Shown: in pieces, positions 39,272 through 47,404 of the stretch
Layout of the letters: every line of letters starts with the position of its first letter
Position numbering within the stretch: position 1 is the stretch's first letter
Source: an uncultured Tenacibaculum sp.
Lineage (GTDB): Bacteria > Bacteroidota > Bacteroidia > Flavobacteriales > Flavobacteriaceae
Assembly: GCA_938041625.1 (NCBI GenBank)
Contig: CALISK010000159.1
Coordinates: forward strand, 1-47,404
Direction of reading: 5' to 3'
DNA: 47,404 nucleotides
Program-made: the position numbers and the translations under genes
The notes under the pieces: model-generated
Databases searched by the model: none
Told to the model about the DNA's origin: nothing
Seen by the model: the letters and a program-made list of their open reading frames with translations, nothing else

Positions 39272-39312
39272 AAAAAAAAAGAGATTACCTGAAAAGGTAA
39301 TCTCTTTTTTTT
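39272..39312. terminator. Bidirectional terminator hairpin downstream of the IS remnant
   Basis: GAGATTACCT pairs with AGGTAATCTC around GAAA, with nine A before and eight T after. It insulates the LipL32-like gene from upstream transcription. Confidence 0.85.
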
Positions 39313-39404
39313 GTAATAAAAACAAATAAAGACAAAACAGTATCGAATATTAATTAAAGTGTATCGATTCTTTCTTTGCCTATTATAAAAGTATATATCT
39401 GACA

Positions 39405-39412
39405 TACCTTTG
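39405..39412 (+). promoter_or_regulatory. TAnnTTTG box upstream of the LipL32-like gene
   Basis: TACCTTTG fits the -7 consensus 22 bases before the ATG. A TTTG lies 26 bases upstream, a little beyond normal spacing. Confidence 0.5.
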
Positions 39413-39434
39413 ATGAAAAATAAAATCAATTAAA

Positions 39435-40115
39435 ATGAAAACATTAAAATTTATTGCACCAATAGCAATAGCTTTATTTACTATAGGAAACGCAAACGCT
39501 CAAAAATTAAAATCATTTGGAAGTTCTATAGAAAAGAAAATAGGATTTGTTAAGAAGAAAGTACCTTATACAGATGTGGTTAGTTATTTAGGGTACGCAG
39601 CACCAAACACAGAGGATGAAGTAAAAGATGGAAAAAAGTTTTATTACATCTATGTATGGGTACCCGCAGTTGCACCAGAATTAGGATTAAGAATGATGTC
39701 GCCTGCTAAAAAAGTAAAAGTTAAAAATGCTATTAAGGGTAAAACATTTGAAGCAAATGCAAAATCAGATGATTATTTTGATACCTATATAACATTAGAA
39801 AGATCTGATATTTTTACAAAAGGGAAAGTTAAAGATGCAGCATCGGCTTCGTGGACAGTTTTAGCGAGAAATGATGATAGTGGTGAAATGCCAAAACAAC
39901 CAAGTGGAAGAAAATATAATTCTTTATTAAGATATAAAAGTAAAACAGGTGACCCATTAAAAGCACTTACAAGAGGTCTTTATCGAGTAGGTTTTACAAC
40001 TTACAAAAAGGGGGAAGTTAAGGGTACTTTTGTTGCTCAAATAGGATCGCCTGTTAAATTACCAGGAGTGGTAATGGCAAAAAGTATAGAGGAGCTATTA
40101 GCTCAGATGAATTAG
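39435..40115 (+). CDS. Secreted LipL32-like protein
   Basis: The 226-residue protein has a signal peptide ([22 protein letters not shown]) with a signal peptidase I site and no lipobox cysteine. From memory of the Leptospira major surface lipoprotein LipL32, several blocks align: [22 protein letters not shown] with [31 protein letters not shown] with NKYNSLTRIK, and [20 protein letters not shown] with [20 protein letters not shown]. Between blocks the sequence differs and it is shorter than LipL32 (272 residues). No aspartate-rich loop like the LipL32 calcium site is visible. The function is unknown. It is a single gene bounded by terminators on both sides. Confidence 0.85.
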   Translation: [226 protein letters not shown]

Positions 40116-40161
40116 TTTTTTTAAGTTAATTTCGATTACTTATTTTTTATTAGTTTTAGAC

Positions 40162-40190
40162 AAAGGGTGCCTTTTAGGTACCCTTTCCTT
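40162..40190 (+). terminator. Probable terminator after the LipL32-like gene
   Basis: AAAGGGTGCC pairs with GGTACCCTTT (one G-U pair) around five bases. The T-tract after it is interrupted by CC, so it may be a weak terminator. Confidence 0.55.
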
Positions 40191-40326
40191 ATGCAAGGTT
40201 ATTTCATTTTTTATATTTATTTGTAGAGAAAAGGATTTTCAAATAATAACTTTTTTGTTTCCTAGAAAAGAAATTCCGTAGTAAAATGTAATAGAATGGT
40301 TATTGTAAACTCATTTTTTTAATCCT

Positions 40327-40371
40327 AAAAAATCGCTATATCTCTTATTTAATAAGAGGTATAGCGATTTA
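40327..40371 (-). terminator. Long terminator hairpin for minus-strand transcription
   Basis: AAATCGCTATATCTCTTATT (40330-40349) pairs with AATAAGAGGTATAGCGATTT (40351-40370) over about 20 bp. On the minus strand it is followed by six T. It is well placed to end the double-glycine peptide transcript. Confidence 0.7.
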
Positions 40372-40372
40372 C

Positions 40373-40486
40373 CATGTGAATGATCACACTAAAATACAAT
40401 TTGAAATCAATTCACAACTCAATAACGGGGATGAAAGTTTTTACTTTTCATGTGAATGATCACACTAAAATACAATTTGAAATCAA
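40373..40486. repeat. Direct repeat of 38 bp (40373-40410 and 40449-40486) with an internal inverted repeat
   Basis: The two copies are identical and begin CATGTGAATGATCACAC. Each contains TGTGA-N4-TCACA, a palindrome resembling an operator, though not with the six-base spacer of a CRP site. The copies lie 76 bases apart, between the minus-strand terminator and the peptide gene. The 65-residue plus-strand ORF across this region reads through both copies and looks accidental. Confidence 0.85.
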
Positions 40487-40500
40487 CAAAGATGGAAACA

Positions 40501-40620
40501 TTAAAATATTTGTTTTCTTAATTTGTTGGGCTGTGTTCTGTCAATATCGCCAACCTCTTGAGCACCACCATAAATAGAAATTAATTGTTCTTTAGTTAAT
40601 TCTTCAAAATTTTCAAACAT
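40501..40620 (-). CDS. Small double-glycine leader peptide (bacteriocin or pheromone-like precursor)
   Basis: This 39-codon minus-strand ORF is missing from the track. It starts MFENFEELTKEQLISIYGG and ends AQEVGDIDRTQPNKLRKQIF. The leader has the pattern of double-glycine leaders (acidic and helical, with hydrophobic residues spaced before GG), which C39 peptidase-containing ABC transporters cleave. The mature part would be about 20 residues, basic at the end, without cysteine. It lies 47 bases after ridA on the same strand, with a TATCTTTC promoter-like box between (one mismatch) and a strong terminator behind. No transporter or immunity gene is in the window. The role is inferred from the leader only. 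Confidence 0.65.
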   Translation of the reverse strand: MFENFEELTKEQLISIYGGAQEVGDIDRTQPNKLRKQIF

Positions 40621-40667
40621 GATATTAAAATATAATATTAATAGAAAAGAAAGATATAAAATAAATA

Positions 40668-41048
40668 CTATTTAATAGCAATCATGCTAATCTCTACATT
40701 AACAAATTTAGGAAGGTTAGCTACTTCAACAGTTTCTCTTGCAGGAGCATTTTTCTCATCAAAATAAGTAGCGTATACTTCGTTAATTGCAGAAAAATTA
40801 TTCATGTCAGATATAAAAATAGAAGTCTTAACTACATTTTCAAAAGACATTTCTGCTTCATTTAAAACAGCTTTCATATTTTCTAATACCTGCGTAGTTT
40901 CTTTTTTAATATCATCTAAAACTAATTCACCAGTAATAGGATCTAAAGCTATCTGCCCAGATGTATATAAAGTATTTCCGCTTAATACAGCTTGATTATA
41001 TGGACCAATAGGAGCAGGAGCTTTACTTGTGTTGATTATTTTTTTCAT
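40668..41048 (-). CDS. ridA: RidA-family enamine/imine deaminase
   Basis: The 126-residue protein has the YjgF/YER057c/UK114 pattern: APAPIGPYNQAV near the start, LYTSGQIALDP, and APARETVEVANLP with the catalytic arginine. RidA hydrolyses reactive enamines such as 2-aminoacrylate and 2-aminocrotonate, made by PLP enzymes including threonine dehydratase, and so protects IlvE and other PLP enzymes. The length is typical. It lies on the strand opposite to ilvA, 2 kb away, so it is not in the ilv operon but fits the same metabolism. Confidence 0.94.
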   Translation of the reverse strand: MKKIINTSKAPAPIGPYNQAVLSGNTLYTSGQIALDPITGELVLDDIKKETTQVLENMKAVLNEAEMSFENVVKTSIFISDMNNFSAINEVYATYFDEKNAPARETVEVANLPKFVNVEISMIAIK

Positions 41049-41196
41049 GATTGATTTTATTTTTTAAAGTTAATTTTTTTTTAGGCGAAAAGGTTTTTTG
41101 TTTTTCAATAGATATATTTTGTTTGTAAGTTTTGAATTAACTATTTCTAATTCTTAAAAAAAGCAAACATAGAACAATAGTTTAACTAACTACTAA

Positions 41197-43905
41197 CTAA
41201 AACAAACGTCTATCTGGTGGTTGTCTTTTATCCCATTTTAAATCACTTAACATAGATGATTTAACACCAATAAAGAAATTATAAGATGTAAAATTACCAA
41301 AAGGCACCCAGTTAAAATTAAAACGCCAGCTATCTAAATCTCTAGAAAAATTCATTGTAGTATAAGAGAAAGCACCATTTTTTATATCGTATGAAGATCT
41401 AAATCCTACTTTCCATTTAGGAGTTAAATCTACACTACCACTAAAACCAACGGTATGACTTTGAATTCCAATATTACGAATACCGTTATTACTATAATTA
41501 GAAGAATAGATGAAACTCAAATTCCATGGAACTTTAGCTTTGTATAAATCAGCCGTTTTTTCTTCAGGTTCTTTTTGATTGTTGGGTATTTGATTATGAA
41601 AACCATTAGTAGGATTAACACCCGAGCCAAAAACATCTGGAGGGTTATTAGGATTGTTTTGATTTTCATCCTTTTTATCATCCTCTTTTTTCTCTTCAAA
41701 ATCTTTATTAGAAAAACTATAATTTGCTGTTAAAGTAGCATTGCTTAATCTAAATAAAGACCTATTAAATTTATCTATTCTTATTCCATTAGAGTTCACT
41801 TGATAAGGGTCTAAACTACCAGAAAGGTTTACAGACATCTTATTTTTAAATAGTTGTGTTCCTGTAGAAAAACTAACATTACTCCAACGTAAACTATCCT
41901 GAGCTATATTGTAACTAGTACTAAAGTTTAGATTATTAAGGAGTGTAATTTTTTTATCCTCCTCATCACTATCAGGATCTTTGGGTTTTACTTTAGCTTC
42001 AAAAACATTGTTTACACTAAAACTAACTAAGTTAGAAACACCGTTACCTGGCCCTCCATAAATACCATTTTCAAAAGGAGTATAGGTAATAACATCTCCA
42101 GGTGTAGAACTTCTTCTAACTCTTTCTTCAAACTCACTAGCAAAATTTGGTCTGTAGCTCCAAGATATAGAAGGTCTTATAGTATGTCTTATAGCTTTTA
42201 ATCTACCTTTTTTGAAATTAAATGTACCATAAATATTGGTACTCATAGAAACTCCAAAACTATATTCATTAAATCTAGTAAAACCACTAATAGTATCATT
42301 TACAGCAGCACCAAAAGTACCATTCGTGTTTTCTATATTAGGATCGTAACGTTTTTTTATTTTATCAAAATACCAAACATCTTTATAGTTAAGATTAGGA
42401 GAAAGTGTAAAATATTTAAAAGCTTTTATATTTGTATTCGTACTAATAGTATGTTGAACACCAGATCTAGCACCATCAAACATTTTTCCAGTTAAGAAAT
42501 TTTCTTCATTAGTTTGAATCCTTTGTTCTCCTCGCATACTATAGTTCAATCCAATTTTTTGTATTGGATTTTTCTTTACACCTCCTTTACCAGTAAAAGG
42601 ATATATTCTATCCATATTTACTTGTAAATTAGGTAAAGTCATATTAATAATATCATTACCTGAATTTTGATTATGAGACATGGTAACAGTCATATTAAAA
42701 GGAGAACCTACAAATTTTTTAAAATAACTAATAGATGAGTTGAAAGAATTGGTTAATCTTTGATTTTGATCTATTTCATTTAAAGATTGCCTAAAAAACT
42801 GACTACTACTACTTATATTTACTCGTGCAGTTAAATTAGAATTTGGACTCGATTTTGAATCTTGTCGATGATTCCATGATAAATTATAATTAGAAGCTTT
42901 AGAGAAATCACTAAAACCAGGAATACTAGTTGTTAAATTCTGAAATCTAAAATTTAAATTTCCAGAAAATTTATACCGAACATTATAATTAGAATTAAAA
43001 TTTACCGCCCAACTACCATTAGAATAGATGTCTCCAGTTGTTTGTAGGTCAAAATAATCACTAAGTGCGAAGTAATAACCTCCATTTTGTAAGAAAAAAC
43101 CTTGTTGATTATTATCTCCCCAAGATGGAATTATAAAACCAGAGGTTCTTTCTTGAGTTAAAGGAAAATAAGCAAATGGTAAATATAAAGGAGTAGGAAC
43201 ATCTGCTATAACTAAATTACTACCACCTACAATAATTTTTTTACCTGGTACTAATTTTGCTTTACCTGTAGCAATATGATAATCAGGGTTTTTCTTTTTT
43301 GAGGTTGTAAAACGCAAGTTTCTCATGTAAATAGTAGAATCATTAACTCGCTTGGTTTTCTCTCCATAAGTTATCATTTCTCCCTGAACAGTTTTTATAC
43401 CATAAATTAAAGCTTTCTCTGTTTTAAAATTAAAAAGTATAGAATCTTGTTCCGTTTCTTGATTTCCTTGTTTAAAAATAGGCTTTTGTACATATCCAGT
43501 ACTGTCTTTTATCCCAGTAGCATAAACGGTGTTTTTTCTATAGTTGATGATTATTTTACCTGCTTTTAAATCAACATCACCATAAATTACTCTAGCTTTA
43601 TTATATAATGTTATGGTTTTATCTTTTGCGTTTTGAATAGTATAGTCTTCAGCATCATGTGTGATGGTAAAATCGATAACTTCTTTAGGTTTTATAATAG
43701 AATCTTTAGGTATCGAGTCTTTTTCGATAGGAAGTATAGATTTTTTTTTAAGATTTAAATCTGATTTTTTTTGTAGTATCTTAACAGAGTCTTTCTTAGT
43801 GATAGACTGCTCTGGGATCCCTTTTTTATTGTTCTCTTGAGCGATACTCATTTGAAAACAAAAAAGAAATAAAATTAAAAGTATGTATGATGAATTTGCT
43901 TTCAA
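41197..43905 (-). CDS. lptD: LptD-like LPS transport outer-membrane protein
   Basis: The 902-residue protein has a signal peptide (SYILLILFLFCFQMSIAQ), a low-complexity Lys/Ser-rich stretch, and an OstA-like beta-jellyroll (about 75-230; LYNKARVIYGDVDLKAGKIIINY, YHIATGKAKLVPGKKIIVG). A large beta-barrel follows with many short polar turns (GFIIPSWGDNNQQGFFLQNGGYYF, NLSWNHRQDSKS). This order is that of bacteroidotal LptD proteins, which insert LPS into the outer leaflet. A charged Asn/Glu/Lys loop near residues 735-775 is probably an extracellular or periplasmic loop. It is divergent from the amidase gene, with 89 bases between. No lptE-like gene is adjacent. Confidence 0.85.
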   Translation of the reverse strand: MKANSSYILLILFLFCFQMSIAQENNKKGIPEQSITKKDSVKILQKKSDLNLKKKSILPIEKDSIPKDSIIKPKEVIDFTITHDAEDYTIQNAKDKTITLYNKARVIYGDVDLKAGKIIINYRKNTVYATGIKDSTGYVQKPIFKQGNQETEQDSILFNFKTEKALIYGIKTVQGEMITYGEKTKRVNDSTIYMRNLRFTTSKKKNPDYHIATGKAKLVPGKKIIVGGSNLVIADVPTPLYLPFAYFPLTQERTSGFIIPSWGDNNQQGFFLQNGGYYFALSDYFDLQTTGDIYSNGSWAVNFNSNYNVRYKFSGNLNFRFQNLTTSIPGFSDFSKASNYNLSWNHRQDSKSSPNSNLTARVNISSSSQFFRQSLNEIDQNQRLTNSFNSSISYFKKFVGSPFNMTVTMSHNQNSGNDIINMTLPNLQVNMDRIYPFTGKGGVKKNPIQKIGLNYSMRGEQRIQTNEENFLTGKMFDGARSGVQHTISTNTNIKAFKYFTLSPNLNYKDVWYFDKIKKRYDPNIENTNGTFGAAVNDTISGFTRFNEYSFGVSMSTNIYGTFNFKKGRLKAIRHTIRPSISWSYRPNFASEFEERVRRSSTPGDVITYTPFENGIYGGPGNGVSNLVSFSVNNVFEAKVKPKDPDSDEEDKKITLLNNLNFSTSYNIAQDSLRWSNVSFSTGTQLFKNKMSVNLSGSLDPYQVNSNGIRIDKFNRSLFRLSNATLTANYSFSNKDFEEKKEDDKKDENQNNPNNPPDVFGSGVNPTNGFHNQIPNNQKEPEEKTADLYKAKVPWNLSFIYSSNYSNNGIRNIGIQSHTVGFSGSVDLTPKWKVGFRSSYDIKNGAFSYTTMNFSRDLDSWRFNFNWVPFGNFTSYNFFIGVKSSMLSDLKWDKRQPPDRRLF

Positions 43906-43994
43906 TTTGATAAATGCTATTTTTGTTGATAAAAGTATGGCTCAATGTTTGAAGCACCAAATCATAAAGAGCCAAAATTAGTTAAATTTTATTA

Positions 43995-45353
43995 ATGAAA
44001 ATCTTAAAATTCCGCAAATATAATATTAATAGGATAACTACAGTTTTTATACTGTTTTTATTCTGTACAATAAATAGCATACAAAATGTTTATGCGCAAA
44101 AAAAATATACAGTTGTATTAGATGCAGGTCATGGAGGAAAAGATCCTGGTAATTTAGGAAATGGATATAAAGAATCGAAAATAGCATTAAAAGTTATTTT
44201 GGAAATAGGAAAAAAACTGAAAAGTAACAATGATGATATTAATGTAATTTACACAAGAAGTAAAGATGTATTTGTTGAATTGCATAATAGAGCTAAAATT
44301 GCAAATGATAATAAGGCAGATTTGTTTGTGTCTGTTCACTGTGATTCTTATAGGAAAGCAAAAGCTTTTGGAGCAGGTACTTTTGTTTTGGGTTTAAGTG
44401 GAAACAAAGAAAACTTAGAAATAGCAAAACGAGAAAATGCCGTAATTCTATTAGAAGATGATTATAAGAAAAATTATGATTACGATCCTAATTCACCAGA
44501 ATCGGTAATAAGTTTATCAATGTTACAAGAAGAGAATTTAGATGAAAGTCTTGCTTTTGCAGATTTAGTTCAAAATAATTTCTCAAATGCAAAGAGATAT
44601 GACAGAAGTGTAAAACAAAATAATTTCTTAGTACTTAGAGAAACTGTGATGCCAAGTGTTTTAATTGAATTAGGTTTTTTAACAAATAAGGCAGAAGGTA
44701 GGTTTTTAAATTCTAGAGCAGGTCAATTAAGAATGGCAACTGCTATAGCTAAATCGATAGAAAAATATATTGATTTACAAAAGTTAAATACAGTTCAAAA
44801 CAAAAAAAAGACTGCAACTAATACTAATAAAAATATTACTACAGTAACTAAAAGAGAAGTAGTATATGAAAGGGTAAAGAAAACACCAATAAAAGATAAA
44901 GACATACAAAAAAAGAAAATACCTAAGGTTGAACCTAAAGTAGTTAAAAAACAAACTCCAGTTGTAGTTCAAGAAAAAGCTAAAAAGCCAGCTCCTGTAA
45001 AAACTAAAGTTAAAGTAGAAGAAAAGGTGGTAACTAAAGTAGAAAAGCCTGAAACACCAAAAAAACTGAACTCAAAGAAGATTATTGAAGCTTCAATAAT
45101 TGAATTTAAAGTTCAAATAGCTGCATCTAGGGAGTATTTAACAGATGATAATTTTAATTTTAGAGGTTTAGAAGATGTTGAGGTTATCGTAATAGATGAC
45201 TACTTTAAATATTATTATGGAAGTTCATCAAATCTTGCAGAAACAAAAAAGAATTTAAAGAAAGCAACGAAAGCAGGACATAAAGGGTGTTTTATTGTGG
45301 CTTTTGAAAACGGAGAAAAAATTTCAGTACGAGAGGCTTTAAGAAAAAGATAA
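43995..45353 (+). CDS. N-acetylmuramoyl-L-alanine amidase with SPOR-like tail
   Basis: The 452-residue secreted enzyme has a signal peptide (about 15-35, ending VYAQ) and an Amidase_3 domain (about 37-258). Zinc-site motifs are VLDAGHGGKDPG, the Glu in YKESKIAL, VHCDSY and the catalytic Glu in VLIELGFLTN. A Lys/Val/Pro/Thr-rich linker (about 262-365) may span the periplasm. The C-terminal 85 residues (EFKVQIAASREYL, KYYYGSSSNLAETKKNLKKAT) look like a SPOR domain that binds denuded glycan at the division site. It cuts the peptide from peptidoglycan glycan, probably in cell separation. Confidence 0.93.
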   Translation: MKILKFRKYNINRITTVFILFLFCTINSIQNVYAQKKYTVVLDAGHGGKDPGNLGNGYKESKIALKVILEIGKKLKSNNDDINVIYTRSKDVFVELHNRAKIANDNKADLFVSVHCDSYRKAKAFGAGTFVLGLSGNKENLEIAKRENAVILLEDDYKKNYDYDPNSPESVISLSMLQEENLDESLAFADLVQNNFSNAKRYDRSVKQNNFLVLRETVMPSVLIELGFLTNKAEGRFLNSRAGQLRMATAIAKSIEKYIDLQKLNTVQNKKKTATNTNKNITTVTKREVVYERVKKTPIKDKDIQKKKIPKVEPKVVKKQTPVVVQEKAKKPAPVKTKVKVEEKVVTKVEKPETPKKLNSKKIIEASIIEFKVQIAASREYLTDDNFNFRGLEDVEVIVIDDYFKYYYGSSSNLAETKKNLKKATKAGHKGCFIVAFENGEKISVREALRKR

Positions 45354-45420
45354 TTTAGAAAAAATCTAATCTAATCTCCCAAAAATAATTAGTAATTTCG
45401 TTGTTTGTTAATCTTTGTCT

Positions 45421-46386
45421 ATGTCGAAAGAACTTAAAACAGGAATTGTAGCATTAATAATAATAGCCCTTGGAGTATGGGGGTATAACTATTTAAAAGG
45501 ACAAAATGTTTTTAGTCCTACTTCACGTTACTTTTTTGTTGAATATCAAAATATTAATGGTTTAAGTGAAGCCAGTGTTGTAACTATAAACGGATTACAA
45601 GTAGGTAAGGTAGACCAAATCACATTTAATCAACAACCAGATAAAAGAGGTAAATTATTGGTAAGGATATCTTTAAATGATGACTTTGAATTTTCGAAGA
45701 AAAGTATTGCGAAAATATACTCAGCTGGTTTAATGGGAGGTCAAAATTTAGCTATTATTCCAAATTATGAAGGAGATATAGCTATTTCTGGCGATTATTT
45801 ACAAGGAGATATTGAATCTGATTTATTTTCTTCTGTAGGAGAAAAATTAAATCCAATACAAGCTAAAGTAGAAAATGTATTAGTGCATGTAGATTCTTTA
45901 GTAACAGGATTAAATCAAACATTAAATAAACAAGCAAGAGAAAGCTTAAATAATACAATTGTAGGATTTGAATCTACAATGAAAAGAGTGAATTCTATGT
46001 TGTTTTCTATGAATAAATTATTAGTAGATAATAAAATAAACATAGATGAAACTGTAGCCAATACTAAAAAAATTACTGAGAATTTTTCAAAAGTATCTGA
46101 AGATTTAGCAAAAGCTGATTTGGGAGGTACCATAAAACAATTAGAAACTACAGTTAACAATGTAAATGGTTTAGTAGCTGGAATTAAAAGTGGTAAAGGT
46201 ACCGTAGGTAAGTTAATGACTGATGAAAAGTTATACACTAATTTAGCAAATGCTACTAAAGAAATGGAAGAGTTATTAAGAGAAATGAAGTTGAACCCAA
46301 AGAGGTTTGTACATTTCTCTTTATTTGGTAAAAAACCAAAGCCTTATAATAAAGATAGTAACCAAAAGAATGTGAGTAATAAATAA
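45421..46386 (+). CDS. MlaD/MCE-family lipid transport protein
   Basis: I place the start at ATG 45421 (MSKELKTGIVALI), two codons after the TTG used in the track. The product of about 321 residues has one N-terminal membrane helix (about 7-25), an MCE domain (about 36-115; YFFVEYQNINGLSEASVVTINGLQVGKV, AGLMGGQNLAII) and a long helical tail with coiled-coil character. MCE proteins form hexameric rings that move phospholipids between inner and outer membrane. It lies 67 bases after the amidase. No MlaE or MlaF genes are visible in this window. Confidence 0.92.
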   Translation: MSKELKTGIVALIIIALGVWGYNYLKGQNVFSPTSRYFFVEYQNINGLSEASVVTINGLQVGKVDQITFNQQPDKRGKLLVRISLNDDFEFSKKSIAKIYSAGLMGGQNLAIIPNYEGDIAISGDYLQGDIESDLFSSVGEKLNPIQAKVENVLVHVDSLVTGLNQTLNKQARESLNNTIVGFESTMKRVNSMLFSMNKLLVDNKINIDETVANTKKITENFSKVSEDLAKADLGGTIKQLETTVNNVNGLVAGIKSGKGTVGKLMTDEKLYTNLANATKEMEELLREMKLNPKRFVHFSLFGKKPKPYNKDSNQKNVSNK

Positions 46387-46988
46387 TGAGTTGGATAGAA
46401 GTTATTTCTTTTGAAAATGCAAAAGGTAAATTAAAAAGGTTATACGAAAAGGTTACCGGACCTAATAATAATGTAGATAATATAATGGGTATTCATAGTT
46501 TGCGTCCGCATACAATGGTAGGGCATATGGCTATTTATAAAAATGTTTTACATAGTAGTGAAAATACATTACCAAAATGGTTTTTAGAAAGCATAGGAGT
46601 GTATGTAAGTATGCTTAATAACTGCGAATATTGCATAGAACATCATTTTGAAGGATTGAAAAAATTATTGAAAGATGATACTAAAGCTTTAGAAATTAGA
46701 AAGAGTTTAGAAGAGGGTTCGTATAATTCTTTTGAGAAAACTTCTTATAAAGCAGGACTGAGATATGCGAAGGAGTTGACAAAAAATCCTTCAGATCTAC
46801 AAAAAGAAGCAATTGAAAAGTTAAAGGAAAGCGGTTTAACAGATGGCGAAATACTTGAAATTAATCAAGTAGTTAGTTATTTTAACTATGCTAATAGAAC
46901 CGTTTTAGGATTAGGAGTAAGTACCGAAGGAGATATTTTAGGGTTATCACCTAATAGCTCTGATGGAGATAATTGGAAACATCAATAA
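46386..46988 (+). CDS. AhpD/carboxymuconolactone decarboxylase-like (peroxidase-related) protein
   Basis: The 200-residue protein starts at an ATG sharing one base with the MCE-gene stop codon (TAATG), which indicates coupling. It has the AhpD-type redox motif NCEYCIEHH, a CxxC followed by His, and a helical pattern of the CMD family (LTDGEILEINQVVSYFNYANR). Such proteins use the cysteine pair in peroxide or disulphide chemistry. The specific substrate is unknown. Genomic linkage with an MCE protein and an Fe-S oxidoreductase is a flavobacterial arrangement I recall but cannot check here. Confidence 0.9.
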   Translation: MSWIEVISFENAKGKLKRLYEKVTGPNNNVDNIMGIHSLRPHTMVGHMAIYKNVLHSSENTLPKWFLESIGVYVSMLNNCEYCIEHHFEGLKKLLKDDTKALEIRKSLEEGSYNSFEKTSYKAGLRYAKELTKNPSDLQKEAIEKLKESGLTDGEILEINQVVSYFNYANRTVLGLGVSTEGDILGLSPNSSDGDNWKHQ

Positions 46989-47003
46989 AACTAACAATAA
47001 CAA

Positions 47004-47404
47004 ATGGAGAAATACGTATCAAACATCTTTTTTGCAGTAATTTTAGTAGCAGGAATAGGTTATTTCGTAATGAATGTTCGAAAGTTAATTCGAAATATTA
47101 AGCTAGGTAAAGATGTAGACAGATCAGATAGAAAACCTGAACGATGGAAAAATATGGCTAAAATAGCTTTAGGTCAATATAAAATGGTTCGTCGTCCAGT
47201 ATCAGGAATATTACATGTTGTTGTATATGTAGGTTTCATTTTAATTAACATGGAAGTTCTCGAAATCGTTATCGATGGTTTATTCGGAACTCATAGAATT
47301 TTTAGTAAGCCGTTAGGAAGTTTTTATGGTTTTTTAATTGGGAATTTTGAGGTTTTAGCATTTTTAGTGTTAGTAGCGGTTATTATTTTTTGGTTTAGAA
47401 GAAA
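47004..47404 (+). CDS. Fe-S oxidoreductase, N-terminal membrane part (3' truncated by window)
   Basis: The frame is open from ATG 47004 to the window end (133 complete codons) and is absent from the track because it has no stop. It starts MEKYVSNIFFAVILVAGIGY and has at least three hydrophobic segments (about 8-22, 73-90, 110-130) with a basic loop between, GQYKMVRRPVSGILHVVVY. This matches the membrane domain at the N-terminus of the HdrD/GlpC-like (Fe-S)-binding proteins of Flavobacteria. The cluster-binding cysteines would lie beyond the window, so the call relies on the N-terminus and context. Confidence 0.7.
   Translation, partial: MEKYVSNIFFAVILVAGIGYFVMNVRKLIRNIKLGKDVDRSDRKPERWKNMAKIALGQYKMVRRPVSGILHVVVYVGFILINMEVLEIVIDGLFGTHRIFSKPLGSFYGFLIGNFEVLAFLVLVAVIIFWFRR

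Noticed and set aside
40375-40464. CRP-type binding sites (TGTGA...TCACA)
   Set aside because: The spacer is four bases, whereas CRP sites have six, so a CRP assignment is not supported.
40380-40577. 65-residue plus-strand ORF
   Set aside because: It runs through the direct repeats, has no family resemblance, and overlaps the double-glycine peptide gene in antisense.
45415-45420. TTG start for the MCE-domain gene
   Set aside because: The ATG at 45421 is two codons downstream and is the better start.

Overview
The window looks like a chromosomal segment of a Flavobacteriaceae bacterium (Bacteroidota), possibly close to Tenacibaculum or a related marine genus. The evidence is the very low G+C, the type IX secretion genes (PorP/SprF family, gliding-type C-terminal sorting domain, SprB-like sequence), promoters of the Bacteroidota TAnnTTTG type, and the lack of strong Shine-Dalgarno sites. 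The genus is an inference. No rRNA, tRNA or CRISPR array was seen.

Layout. 1-5233: the 3' end of a repeat-rich secreted adhesin, a PorP/SprF partner and an OmpA-LysM envelope protein, which is a typical flavobacterial T9SS export trio. 5239-7347: a thioredoxin-fold DUF255 lipoprotein on the minus strand. 7621-11555: a signalling cluster made of a lone receiver, a multi-PAS histidine kinase, a stand-alone HPt protein and a LytTR response regulator. 11640-12745: a non-coding stretch with four tandem copies of a promoter/hairpin/conserved-linker/terminator unit, read here as four paralogous small RNA genes. 12761-14305: an unrecognised helical-repeat protein. 14438-18701: leuA-leuC-leuD-leuB. 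18749-19291: a GNAT acetyltransferase. 19699-28496: a nitrogen block (porin, P-II protein, AmtB, gltB, gltD) in which gltB carries an in-frame TAA at codon 142. 28955-29374: a small secreted SprB-like protein. 29655-38605: the isoleucine/valine operon ilvE-ilvD-ilvB-ilvN-methyltransferase-ilvC-ilvA, preceded by two consecutive Ile/Val leader-peptide attenuators. 38607-39267: a deleted IS3-family remnant with recognisable inverted ends. 39435-40115: a secreted LipL32-like protein. 40501-40620: a 39-codon double-glycine leader peptide absent from the ORF track. 40668-47404: ridA, an LptD-like protein, an amidase, an MCE-domain protein, an AhpD-like protein and the start of an Fe-S oxidoreductase.

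How the parts fit. AmtB and P-II bring in and sense ammonium, and GltBD would make the glutamate that IlvE uses as amino donor. The leu and ilv operons cover branched-chain amino acid synthesis, and RidA removes the reactive enamine made by IlvA. The ilv operon appears controlled by translation-coupled attenuation at two serial terminators, and perhaps by a third terminator between ilvC and ilvA. The least explained parts are the four-copy RNA array, the tandem attenuators, the interrupted gltB, the LipL32 homologue and the double-glycine peptide.
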